Shown: positions 1 through 6,136, numbered from the stretch's first letter. The stretch: 8,662 nucleotides of DNA from Anaerolineaceae bacterium (GCA_003158355.1 PMIV01000222.1:2975-11636); one strand, 5' to 3'. The notes: generated by a model not told the origin, from the letters alone. Numbers and translations: made by a program.

Positions 1-356
1 ATCAACCGTGGGCTGTTTGGATTTTTGTACTTATATTTTTCACCCGTATATTTTATTGCCAGTTGATCGATACCCTCATCAGCACCTTCCTCGGTGATTT
101 CAACTACATTCCCGCGAATCAGAAGATAACGGTAAGGATTTTCAGGATCTTGAACTTCAACGGCAACACGTTTATCTCTACGCATATTCAAATCTTTTTG
201 TCGCCCAGCCTCACTGTTTAGAATGAGATATTTTCCATCAAAATCCACCCACAGCGGAGAAACTTGCGGACTTCCATCGGGCATAATAGTAGCCAAATGA
301 CCAAAAGCCCGTTTCTTAAACAAATCCAAGAACTCAACCGGGATTGAATTTCCCAT
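1..356 (-). CDS. PPOX-class flavin/F420-dependent oxidoreductase-like protein (partial, 3' end outside window)
   Basis: The frame reads leftward from an ATG at 354-356 and stays open for 118 codons to the window edge, so the C-terminus is missing; relatives are usually about 130-150 residues, so little is lost. The start is decided by an excellent ribosome binding site (AAGGAGG at 362-368, 5-base spacing). The protein begins MGNSIPVEFLDLFKKR and shows the split-barrel pattern: HLATIMPDGSPQVSPLWVDF (20-39), a strand at GKYLILNS (41-48), then GRQKDLNMRRDKRVAVEV (51-68) and DPENPYRYLLIRG (70-82). This order is typical of the PPOX-type (pyridoxamine-phosphate-oxidase-like) family that binds FMN or F420 and is often annotated as probable F420-dependent enzymes. 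It is expected to be a soluble cytoplasmic dimer. Substrate and cofactor cannot be told from sequence alone. It has its own likely promoter and is separated from the upstream helicase by a terminator. Confidence 0.85.
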   Translation of the reverse strand, partial: MGNSIPVEFLDLFKKRAFGHLATIMPDGSPQVSPLWVDFDGKYLILNSEAGRQKDLNMRRDKRVAVEVQDPENPYRYLLIRGNVVEITEEGADEGIDQLAIKYTGEKYKYKNPNSPRL

Positions 357-391
357 ACTTTCCTCCTTTAATAATCCATTTATTAATGTTA

Positions 392-397
392 ATTATA
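392..397 (-). promoter_or_regulatory. Probable -10 element for the PPOX-family gene
   Basis: Read on the minus strand this is a perfect TATAAT, 35 bases before the start codon at 356, in an AT-rich gap and downstream of the helicase terminator. The -35 region is poor: the only resemblance is TTGGCG at 412-417, with a spacer of 14, shorter than usual. The -10 call rests on the perfect hexamer and its position. Confidence 0.45.
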
Positions 398-445
398 GTC
401 TTTTTATTTCACGCCAAGTTTATCTGCTTTTTTGGATTGAACAAA

Positions 446-488
446 TTTAAAATAAAAAGGCCAGGTCGAGTGATTCGAACCAGCCTTT
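446..488 (-). terminator. Intrinsic terminator after the DEAD-box helicase gene
   Basis: On the minus strand, 20 bases past the helicase stop codon, AAAGGC (483-488) pairs with GCCTTT (456-461), and inside it GGTTCGA pairs with TCGACC with one bulged base around a short ATCAC-type loop. A U-rich tract (TTTTTATTTT-like, 446-458) follows. It ends the helicase transcript before the PPOX-family gene. The upstream arm carries GGTTCGAATC, which resembles a tRNA T-arm, but no tRNA folds here. Confidence 0.75.
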
Positions 489-507
489 ATATGTCTATCA
501 AAATTTC

Positions 508-2193
508 TTAATCTGCTAAGCGCAAGAGCACGGCTTTACCGCGCAATTGATACTTTCCGGTGCTTTCAGTTAAGACCCGATGCACATGTTGTTCAGAGAT
601 GTCCACAAAGGTATGGTCAGCAAGAATTTCGATCTCACCAATCGCCTTACCTGGGATGCCAACTTCACTGGCAATGGCTCCAACCACATCAGAGGGGCGG
701 ATACCATTTTGATTGCCCAGATTCATCCATAAACGTACCATTCCCGCCTCACGTACACCACCACCTCTGCGGCCTGGTTTCGAACCACGTTTTTCACGTT
801 TTTCATTCCAACCTTCGCGCTGTTTGGTGGTCTGTGAACGACGGTCATCCAAATGTTTATATTTGTCTTCTCTGGCCGGTTCGCTGATCTCGATCTTGCT
901 TAATTTACTTTCACCGGCGCGGATCAAACGGATGGCTGCGACAGTAATTTCAACTGAGCTTAATCCTTGCTCACTTAAGCTTTCAACCAATTTACGTTCA
1001 GCGGGTGTAACCCCGGCCACCAATTGATCTGACAGCTTCTTGACCAAACGCTCTTCGCGTCGTTTTTCAACATCTTCAATCGTCGGGATCGTTGAATCCT
1101 CAACGGGTTGGCGGGTATAGGCAATTACCTGTTTCTGAATACCGCGTTCCCGGGAGGTGATCAACGAAATAGCAATTCCGGTTTTGCCAGCACGGCCAGT
1201 TCTGCCGATCCGATGCACATAATCTTCGGCATCCTGAGGGAAATCGTAATTAATTACATGAGTTACGTCTTCAATATCCAATCCGCGTGCCGCTACATCA
1301 GTGGCAACCAATAGTTTGAGGGTATGTTGGCGAAACCGTCCTAATACCTGTTCGCGCCGGCCTTGGTTCAGATCACCATTGAGCGCATCCGCCGGAAAAC
1401 CGATCCTATTCAATTCATCTGAGACTTCTTGAGAGCGCACCTTGGTTCTGACAAAAATCAGACCGGTACTGATATCTTCCACTTCGAGCAGCCGGATCAA
1501 TGTTGCAAGTTTGTTTTCTTCACGTACTCGGTAAAAACGCTGTACGGTTTCAGCTACGGTGATGTGTTCCGGGTTGACCGAGATTTTTTCAGGGCTGGTC
1601 AGATAGCGATTGGCTAATTTTCGAATCGCATCCGGCATGGTCGCTGAAAAGAGAGCGATCTGGCGTTCAGAGGATAATTCTTTCAAAATGGATTCGACAT
1701 CATCGACAAATCCCATTTCAAGCATTTCATCTGCTTCGTCGATCACTAAAAAATGTACTTGACTGAGGTCTAACTCACCTTGGTGCATCAGGTCCAACAA
1801 ACGCCCCGGGGTACCTACAACCACATCCACACCGCGACTGATCGCCCGTTTTTGAATGGTATAAGATTGCCCACCATAAACAGCCAAAATTTTGACTTTG
1901 GTTTCTTGACCTAATTGAGTTCCTGCTTCTGCTACTTGTTTCGCCAGTTCGCGAGTTGGTGCAAGAACTAATGCTTGTATCGCATGAGTGGTTGGGTTGA
2001 GCCCCTGCATTAAGGGCAACATAAATGCGGCTGTCTTTCCAGTACCTGTTTGAGCTTGGCCAATCACATCACGGCCAGCTAATAAGGCTGGGATAGCAGC
2101 CTGTTGTATAGGGGTTGGTTCGACAAAACCCATTTTCCGCACTGCCTGCACATATTGATCTTGCAAGCCTAAATCTTGAAACTGTGAAACCAT
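508..2193 (-). CDS. deaD: DEAD-box ATP-dependent RNA helicase, DeaD/CshA type, with C-terminal DbpA-like RNA-binding domain
   Basis: A 561-residue helicase that remodels RNA duplexes with ATP; relatives act in ribosome assembly, RNA decay and cold adaptation. All superfamily-2 motifs are visible: Q motif region GFVEPTPIQ (22-30), motif I AQTGTGKT (47-54), Ia PTRELA (79-84), Ib TPGR (128-131), II DEAD (152-155), III SAT (183-185), V ATDVAARGLD (297-306) and VI HRIGRTGR (327-334). A basic, Gly/Arg/Lys-rich linker (about 437-482) leads to a C-terminal fold (about 485-558, VRLWMNLGNQNGIRPSDVVG onward) matching the DbpA/CsdA RNA-binding domain. The start at 2193 is chosen because GAGGAG at 2201-2206 sits 7 bases before it. 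A longer reading frame from 2244 would code through a terminator hairpin and lacks a binding site. The gene stands alone, with its own promoter and an attenuator-like leader. No key residue is missing. The symbol could equally be cshA; I am sure of the family. Confidence 0.96.
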   Translation of the reverse strand: MVSQFQDLGLQDQYVQAVRKMGFVEPTPIQQAAIPALLAGRDVIGQAQTGTGKTAAFMLPLMQGLNPTTHAIQALVLAPTRELAKQVAEAGTQLGQETKVKILAVYGGQSYTIQKRAISRGVDVVVGTPGRLLDLMHQGELDLSQVHFLVIDEADEMLEMGFVDDVESILKELSSERQIALFSATMPDAIRKLANRYLTSPEKISVNPEHITVAETVQRFYRVREENKLATLIRLLEVEDISTGLIFVRTKVRSQEVSDELNRIGFPADALNGDLNQGRREQVLGRFRQHTLKLLVATDVAARGLDIEDVTHVINYDFPQDAEDYVHRIGRTGRAGKTGIAISLITSRERGIQKQVIAYTRQPVEDSTIPTIEDVEKRREERLVKKLSDQLVAGVTPAERKLVESLSEQGLSSVEITVAAIRLIRAGESKLSKIEISEPAREDKYKHLDDRRSQTTKQREGWNEKREKRGSKPGRRGGGVREAGMVRLWMNLGNQNGIRPSDVVGAIASEVGIPGKAIGEIEILADHTFVDISEQHVHRVLTESTGKYQLRGKAVLLRLAD

Positions 2194-2214
2194 GAAAAAA
2201 CTCCTCGAATAAAC

Positions 2215-2242
2215 AAAAAAAGCCCGCCGAAACCGGCGAGGC
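2215..2242 (-). terminator. Intrinsic terminator inside the helicase leader (candidate attenuator)
   Basis: Reading leftward, GCC-T-CGCCG (2242-2234) pairs with CGGCGGGC (2229-2222) around a GTTT loop, giving 8 G-C pairs with one bulged T, directly followed by seven T (2221-2215). This is a textbook rho-independent terminator, yet it lies after the helicase promoter and only 9 bases before the helicase ribosome binding site (2201-2206). Unless read-through is regulated, most transcripts would stop before the gene. No other minus-strand gene upstream explains it, because the neighbour to the right is divergent. Confidence 0.85.
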
Positions 2243-2268
2243 ATTAAAAACCATGCGCGATAACTGCT

Positions 2269-2288
2269 TCTAGTGGTCTCCCACCAAA
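2269..2288 (-). promoter_or_regulatory. 5'-terminal leader hairpin of the helicase mRNA with GAGA tetraloop
   Basis: On the minus strand TTTGGTGG (2288-2281) pairs with CCACTAGA (2276-2269), 8 pairs including two G-U wobbles, closed by GAGA, a GNRA-type tetraloop. It sits at or next to the predicted transcription start (about 2286), so it would cap the 5' end of the transcript ahead of the leader terminator. It may stabilise the RNA or serve as a binding site; its role is inferred. Confidence 0.5.
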
Positions 2289-2292
2289 TTTT

Positions 2293-2321
2293 ATTATATC
2301 ACACTCTAAAACTTCATTGAA
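2293..2321 (-). promoter_or_regulatory. Extended -10 promoter of the helicase gene
   Basis: On the minus strand a perfect TATAAT (2293-2298) is preceded by TG one base upstream (TGA-TATAAT), the extended -10 arrangement, which tolerates a weak -35. A poor -35 candidate, TTCAAT (2316-2321), lies at the ideal 17-base spacing. The predicted start near 2286 gives a leader of about 93 bases, long enough for the hairpin and terminator described separately. Confidence 0.7.
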
Positions 2322-2325
2322 TGAA
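2313..2325. promoter_or_regulatory. Perfect 6-1-6 inverted repeat between divergent promoters (candidate operator)
   Basis: TTCATT-G-AATGAA is a perfect palindrome around one central base. It covers part of the candidate -35 of the helicase promoter and lies in the spacer of the kinase promoter, so one bound dimer could affect both. It is short and AT-rich, so chance is possible. No regulator gene for it is visible in the window. Confidence 0.3.
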
Positions 2326-2330
2326 TCGTT

Positions 2331-2336
2331 TATAAT
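2331..2336 (+). promoter_or_regulatory. Probable -10 element for the deoxynucleoside kinase gene
   Basis: A perfect TATAAT 35 bases before the kinase ATG predicts a start near 2343 and a leader of roughly 29 bases carrying the GAGGAG ribosome binding site. No convincing -35 is found at 16-18 bases upstream (AAAACT-like sequence). Confidence 0.5.
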
Positions 2337-2371
2337 AACACTGCTTTTGATTCTAATTTGAGGAGATTCTA

Positions 2372-3007
2372 ATGTCCAAACGCTTGATCCTGGTCGCTGG
2401 AAATATTGGATCAGGGAAAACATCCCTTACAGAAAGAATTGGCTCCCGCCTCGATTGGGAAACCGCATTTGAATCTGTCTCAGATAATCCTTACCTGCCA
2501 GATTTTTATGCTGATATGAAAACCTGGTCCTTCCATTTACAGATCTTTTTTCTCGGACATCGCGCACAGCAGCACATGGAAATGTTCAACAATCAACAAT
2601 CTGCCATTATCGACCGCAGCATTTATGAAGACGCCTACATTTTTGTGCGGGCGCTGCAATCGATGGGAAATATTAACGAAAGAGATTATGCCACCTACAT
2701 GCAGGTATTTAACCTTGTGGTAAAAAACCTGCCCCCGCCTTCTCTGCTGATCTATTTGAATGCCCCCGTTGAAACGTTGATGGCGCGAATTCATTCGCGC
2801 GGCCGGGAAATGGAAAATTCGATTTCTGCTGATTACCTGTCTCTACTGGAAAGTTATTATACAGACTGGATCTCTCACTTTGATCTTTGCCCTGTGTTAA
2901 CATTGCGAACCGATGATCTCGATTTTGTTCACAAGCCTCAACACTTGGATATCGTTGTGGAAAAGATACAAGAAAAATTATCTGGTAAAGAAGAAATTAT
3001 CTTTTAA
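2372..3007 (+). CDS. Deoxynucleoside kinase (dNK family, dGK/dAK/dCK-like)
   Basis: A 211-residue soluble kinase that phosphorylates deoxynucleosides at the 5' position with ATP, the first step of nucleotide salvage. It starts MSKRLILVAGNIGSGKTSLT, with the P-loop GNIGSGKT at 10-17. A conserved acidic residue follows (E34, in AFESVSDNPYL), the place of the catalytic base in the family. The DRS motif is at 81-83, within DRSIYEDAYIF. The arginine-rich LID is at 139-146 (RIHSRGRE). The length matches bacterial members of the family (about 205-225). The start is supported by GAGGAG at 2360-2365, 6 bases before the ATG. Which base it prefers cannot be read safely: the bacterial enzymes with this layout include dGK and dAK/dCK types. 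No hairpin terminator follows in the 87 bases before the sigma-factor gene, so some read-through into that operon is possible. Family assignment is firm; the specific substrate is open. Confidence 0.93.
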   Translation: MSKRLILVAGNIGSGKTSLTERIGSRLDWETAFESVSDNPYLPDFYADMKTWSFHLQIFFLGHRAQQHMEMFNNQQSAIIDRSIYEDAYIFVRALQSMGNINERDYATYMQVFNLVVKNLPPPSLLIYLNAPVETLMARIHSRGREMENSISADYLSLLESYYTDWISHFDLCPVLTLRTDDLDFVHKPQHLDIVVEKIQEKLSGKEEIIF

Positions 3008-3037
3008 TTTAAGAAAGAACCAAAACGAAAGAAGTGT

Positions 3038-3063
3038 TGCAACCTATCCAACGATATTGCGTA
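3038..3063 (+). promoter_or_regulatory. ECF-sigma-type promoter of the sigma/anti-sigma operon
   Basis: TGCAAC (3038-3043), exactly 16 bases, then CGTA (3060-3063). This is the layout of ECF-dependent promoters such as Bacillus SigW (TGAAAC-N16-CGTA), with the AAC core at -35 and CGT at -10. It lies 31 bases before the GTG of the sigma gene, predicting a start near 3070-3072. The placement points to autoregulation by the encoded sigma factor, which is common for this class. There is no good TTGACA/TATAAT pair here. Confidence 0.65.
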
Positions 3064-3094
3064 TACTTCTTTAGAACAAACGGATGAGGATCTT

Positions 3095-3694
3095 GTGAGC
3101 GACCGTACTCCAGAGCAAGATTGGCTTGAAAAAGCAAGAAACGGAGATGATGATGCTTTTGCCCGGTTGGTAGAAACCTACCAAACCCCGGTCTATAATC
3201 TTTGCTATCGAATGTTGGGGGAAAGTACTGCAGCGGAAGATGCTGCGCAAGAGACATTCTGGCGCGCGTATCAGAACCTAAAACGTTATGATCCGTCACG
3301 CCCATTCATCACCTGGCTCCTTTCTATAGCCGCTCACCATTGCATCGACCAACAAAGAAAACGACGCTTACCGCTGCTTGAGTTGGATGAATTTCCAGAA
3401 CTGGATATTGCAGATTCTTCAGTGCCAAATCCAGAGAAAGAAATGAGCCACAACCAGGAAGATGCTGCATTGCATCAATTGATTAACCAGCTCAATCCCC
3501 AAGACCGCGCCACAGTGATCCTCAAATATTGGTATGACTGTTCTGAGGAAGAAATTAGTCAAATGCTTTCATTAACCGTTAGTGCTGTAAAAAGCCGTTT
3601 ACATCGTTCCAGACAGCAGTTAGCTGAAATGCTTTCATCCAATCCAATGCTGATCGTGAACGAGAGGAGGACTCATGAATCACCAGCCGTATAG
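3095..3694 (+). CDS. ECF-family RNA polymerase sigma factor
   Basis: A 199-residue sigma-70-family protein of the extracytoplasmic-function type: only regions 2 and 4 are present. Region 2 spans about 15-90 (DDAFARLVETYQTPVYNLCY, then AAEDAAQETFWRAYQNL and PFITWLLSIAAHHCIDQQRK). Region 4 spans about 122-178, with LNPQDRATVILKYW and the helix-turn-helix EEISQMLSLTVSAVKSRLHR. An acidic linker (95-121) joins them. The start is GTG at 3095, with GAGGA at 3086-3090 in front; an ATG at 3084 is out of frame and stops at once. It is translated together with the next gene, a zinc-finger membrane protein that overlaps its last 20 bases, the standard arrangement of a sigma factor with its anti-sigma factor. 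It should direct polymerase to promoters like the one at 3038-3063 when released. The stimulus is unknown but probably concerns the envelope, judging by the operon. Confidence 0.95.
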   Translation: MSDRTPEQDWLEKARNGDDDAFARLVETYQTPVYNLCYRMLGESTAAEDAAQETFWRAYQNLKRYDPSRPFITWLLSIAAHHCIDQQRKRRLPLLELDEFPELDIADSSVPNPEKEMSHNQEDAALHQLINQLNPQDRATVILKYWYDCSEEEISQMLSLTVSAVKSRLHRSRQQLAEMLSSNPMLIVNERRTHESPAV

Positions 3695-4214
3695 AACAAT
3701 GCTTTTGGACGACAAACCATTGACTCCAATTGAAAAGGAAGAACTGAGTCAACATTTGGCGAGTTGTACCCAATGCGCCCAGTTGGACAGCTCATTGCGC
3801 ACGCTCGACCGCGAGTTCAAATCTGCCGCGATGGTTGCACCTGCTGCGGGCTTTACATCTCGGTTTCAGGCCAGTCTGCCCGCTCGTCGTAAGCAGCATG
3901 AATATGAACAAACGCGAATTATTGTCATCAGTATGGCTTCAACGGCTGTAGCCACCTGTATCACACTCGCTGGATTCCTCCTCCCCATCATTTCTCCCAT
4001 TACCATTCTGGCAAATCTCTTTGCTGACCTGGTTAAGTTGGTGAATACCATCTCACAATTTTGGATCATTATCGGTAGCTTCTTCCATGCAGTACCCACA
4101 GGATTATCCATCGGTATTGCATTAACGATCTCGGTATGGCTTAGTTTTACTTTATTGCTTTGGGGAATCACATTATACCGGATAACATTGAAAGGCATTC
4201 GGACAACAATATGA
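3675..4214 (+). CDS. Membrane anti-sigma factor with N-terminal zinc-binding (ZAS-like) domain
   Basis: A 179-residue partner of the preceding ECF sigma factor. The N-terminal part carries H27-x3-C31-x2-C34 (HLASCTQC), the zinc-binding signature of anti-sigma domains that hold an ECF sigma factor at the membrane. Residues 35-80 form a charged cytoplasmic linker. Hydrophobic segments follow at about 82-104, 104-120 (amphipathic or re-entrant, ending with a short polar stretch), 124-140 and 143-167. No sizeable extracytoplasmic sensor domain follows them, and the C-terminus is short and basic (LYRITLKGIR). The ATG at 3675 has a near-perfect site AGAGGAGG (3663-3670) inside the sigma gene, so translation is coupled; the 20-base overlap should keep the two proteins in balance. 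The lack of a sensor domain suggests that the two downstream surface proteins supply the sensing. The zinc motif and position make the call good; the exact membrane topology is uncertain. Confidence 0.88.
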   Translation: MNHQPYRTMLLDDKPLTPIEKEELSQHLASCTQCAQLDSSLRTLDREFKSAAMVAPAAGFTSRFQASLPARRKQHEYEQTRIIVISMASTAVATCITLAGFLLPIISPITILANLFADLVKLVNTISQFWIIIGSFFHAVPTGLSIGIALTISVWLSFTLLLWGITLYRITLKGIRTTI

Positions 4215-5242
4215 AAACAAAATACTGGTTAATTTCAATAATTACTGTTTTTTCAATTTGTCTGCTATTTACAACTCCTGTAATGGCACAATCCCCTACT
4301 CCACAACCGGAGGGACCAAATTACCAGGGAGATAAAGTTGTTGTCGCCAACACCTATCGTCTTCAGTCTGGTGAGAGTCTGACGGGTAATCTTGCTGTGA
4401 TCGGGGGCACGGCTACAATTGAAAAAGGCGCCACGATCACAGGTGATATTGTTTTAACCGGTGGAACAATCACAGTTAATGGCACAATTAACGGTAATCT
4501 GGTTGCCATAGGTGGAGCTGCCAATCTTGGAGAAAACGCGGTAGTGAATGGTGATATTGTCACCGTCGGTGCCTCTTTAAAAAAGGCAGATACCGCGAAA
4601 GTTACCGGAAATATTACCGAGCAAACGCCTGCAGTTGATCTTGGCAAGGATAACGGCTGGCAATTTCCCTGGAAAACCAACCAGAACCTGCTCTCGAAAC
4701 TAATCACAGCCGCATTCGAATCCCTGGCCCTGGCTGCCTTTGCTGTTGTGATTGGGTTGGTATTGCCTCAACAAACCTCGCGAATCGCGAATACAATCCA
4801 CCACGAAGCACTCGTTGCTGGCGGAGTGGGATTATTAACAATCGTAGGTTCACCAATTTTATTAGTGATTCTGATCATTACCATCATTCTGATCCCGGTT
4901 GCTCTTCTATTTGTGCTTGTATTTGGCCTGGCTTTTGTTTTTGGTTGGATCGCACTTGGAAATTTGATCGGGGAGCAATTAGCGAAATTCATCCATGTTA
5001 ATTGGGCGGTTCCAGTTGCCAGTGGTATCGGCACCTTGATTCTGAGCCTTGTGGTAGGCACAATGAACCTCTTGCCCTGCGTTGGTTGGATTGTTGGCTT
5101 CATCTTCGGATTATTGGGGTTGGGAGCAGTGATCATGACTCGATTTGGTTCTGCAGATTCAACCCCTCAGCCGCTTGTTTCCGTAAACAATCCTCTCCCG
5201 CCAACTCCCCCTGCTCCGCCGCAAAATCCTGAGGTTCTCTAG
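4211..5242 (+). CDS. Exported bactofilin-like (polymer-forming beta-repeat) protein with polytopic membrane domain
   Basis: A 343-residue envelope protein. The start at 4211 is chosen because it overlaps the anti-sigma stop as ATGA and gives a clean signal peptide: MKTK, a hydrophobic core (6-21) and a likely cleavage after VMA (24-26). The alternative ATG at 4160 adds 17 hydrophilic residues that bury it. Residues about 41-137 hold four to five short beta repeats of 17-19 residues, each starting G-N/D-L/I-V (GNLAVIGG, GDIVLTGG, GNLVAIGG, GDIVTVG, GNITE), like the right-handed beta-helix rungs of bactofilin or polymer-forming proteins. The second half is strongly hydrophobic, with membrane helices near 166-186, 202-222, 224-248, 264-284 and 288-309. 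A proline-rich tail closes it (317-343, PLPPTPPAPP). The signal peptide places the beta domain outside the cytoplasm, unlike classical cytosolic bactofilins. Function is unknown. Its place behind the anti-sigma gene suggests a role in sensing or reinforcing the envelope. Confidence 0.85.
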   Translation: MKTKYWLISIITVFSICLLFTTPVMAQSPTPQPEGPNYQGDKVVVANTYRLQSGESLTGNLAVIGGTATIEKGATITGDIVLTGGTITVNGTINGNLVAIGGAANLGENAVVNGDIVTVGASLKKADTAKVTGNITEQTPAVDLGKDNGWQFPWKTNQNLLSKLITAAFESLALAAFAVVIGLVLPQQTSRIANTIHHEALVAGGVGLLTIVGSPILLVILIITIILIPVALLFVLVFGLAFVFGWIALGNLIGEQLAKFIHVNWAVPVASGIGTLILSLVVGTMNLLPCVGWIVGFIFGLLGLGAVIMTRFGSADSTPQPLVSVNNPLPPTPPAPPQNPEVL

Positions 5243-5272
5243 TTTTTTGTTTAGAATATTTTTGGAGAAAGA

Positions 5273-6121
5273 ATGAAAAATCTTAAATATCTTCCTTTGC
5301 TGATCCTGGCAATCGTTCTTCTTGGTTGTTCCTTTACAGTCAATGTTCCCTCCGTTGATACCAGCACGTCACAATATTTTGAAATTTCTCAAGCAGTGCC
5401 TGCCGGAATAAAGGATGCGGAAGTGATGATAGAGATGGGTGGAGGTAGACTCAACCTTAGTGGTGGCAGTTCTAAATTGGTGGAAGGAACTGTTGTTTAC
5501 AACGTTTCTGATTGGAAGCCAACAGTTTCTCTTTCCGATAATAGACTCCTCATTTCGCAAGACCAGACCTCAAATGTCGGAATTCCCACTGGAAATATCA
5601 AGAACGATTGGTCTCTCAAACTCGGAGCTCAGCCAACAGCACTTAAGATTTCCGCGGGGGCTTACGAAGGGGTAATTGATCTTTCGGGCCTCTCCCTTAC
5701 CGACCTCGAGATCAATGATGGCGCCAGTAAAGCCACCGTTCGCTTTGACACGGCAAACCCGGTCAAAATGGATCGTCTCACCTATAAAACAGGCGCCTCG
5801 ACTGTAAAATTAATTGGGCTTGCCAATGCGAATACCTCAGAAATCTCCTTCAGCAGCGGAGCCGGCGATTATACTTTGGATTTCAGCGGTGAATTATCCC
5901 AGGATTTGGATGCAAAAATTGAATCTGGGCTGAGTCAGGTAAAGATCATCGTCCCCAAGAATACCCATACAATTGTTAATCTGGGCGGCGGTCTAAGCAA
6001 TGTAGATGCACAGGGCACCTGGACGAAGAGCAGTTCACAATTCGAAGCCAGTGGATCGGGTTCAACCATCACTATTGACGTAGAAATGGCAGTCGGCAAC
6101 CTGGTGCTGCAGCAAAATTAA
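5273..6121 (+). CDS. Toast-rack-type lipoprotein (Toast_rack_N/DUF2154-like, adhesin-like beta domain)
   Basis: A 282-residue predicted lipoprotein. MKNLKYLPLLILAIVLLGC has the lipobox LLGC with lipidated C19, so the protein should be anchored on the outer face of the membrane. Residues about 35-100 (EISQAVPAGIKDAEVMIEMG, GGRLNLSGGSSKLVEGTVVY, then KPTVSLSDNRLLISQ) match the pattern of the toast-rack N-terminal domain as I recall it. The rest (about 115-280) is a run of beta strands with Gly/Ser-rich turns (SAGAYEGVIDLSG, SSGAGDYTLDFSG, LGGGLSNVDAQG), like the stacked strands of DUF4097/LiaF-C-type domains. GGAG at 5264-5267 precedes the ATG. It lies 30 bases after the bactofilin-like gene and is the last gene of the ECF operon, before a strong terminator. 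LiaF-type toast-rack proteins in Firmicutes sense cell-envelope stress, so a similar role is a fair inference. The ligand is unknown. Confidence 0.85.
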   Translation: MKNLKYLPLLILAIVLLGCSFTVNVPSVDTSTSQYFEISQAVPAGIKDAEVMIEMGGGRLNLSGGSSKLVEGTVVYNVSDWKPTVSLSDNRLLISQDQTSNVGIPTGNIKNDWSLKLGAQPTALKISAGAYEGVIDLSGLSLTDLEINDGASKATVRFDTANPVKMDRLTYKTGASTVKLIGLANANTSEISFSSGAGDYTLDFSGELSQDLDAKIESGLSQVKIIVPKNTHTIVNLGGGLSNVDAQGTWTKSSSQFEASGSGSTITIDVEMAVGNLVLQQN

Positions 6122-6136
6122 ACTTCACTTACATAG

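Noticed and set aside
446..507. Possible tRNA gene suggested by GGTTCGAATC
   Set aside because: No acceptor, D or anticodon arms can be folded around it. The hairpin followed by a U tract is explained as a terminator.
2194..2244. Longer N-terminus for the helicase (start at 2244, 17 extra residues)
   Set aside because: The extension is coded by the leader terminator hairpin and its T tract, has no ribosome binding site, and the family normally begins just before the Q motif. GAGGAG precedes the ATG at 2193.
2069..2254. 61-codon reading frame starting in the helicase leader on the minus strand, as a possible leader peptide
   Set aside because: It has no ribosome binding site, runs far into the helicase gene in another frame, and shows no run of regulatory codons or recognisable protein character.
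4160..4210. Earlier ATG for the bactofilin-like protein
   Set aside because: It would place 17 polar residues before a clean signal peptide and overlap the anti-sigma gene by 55 bases. The ATG at 4211 forms an ATGA overlap with the anti-sigma stop.
4363..5136. Long antisense reading frames (4363-4707 and 4768-5136, minus strand) opposite the bactofilin-like gene
   Set aside because: They are low-complexity, Pro/Thr/Ile-rich shadows produced by the repeat and membrane codons of the real gene, with no binding site or family resemblance.
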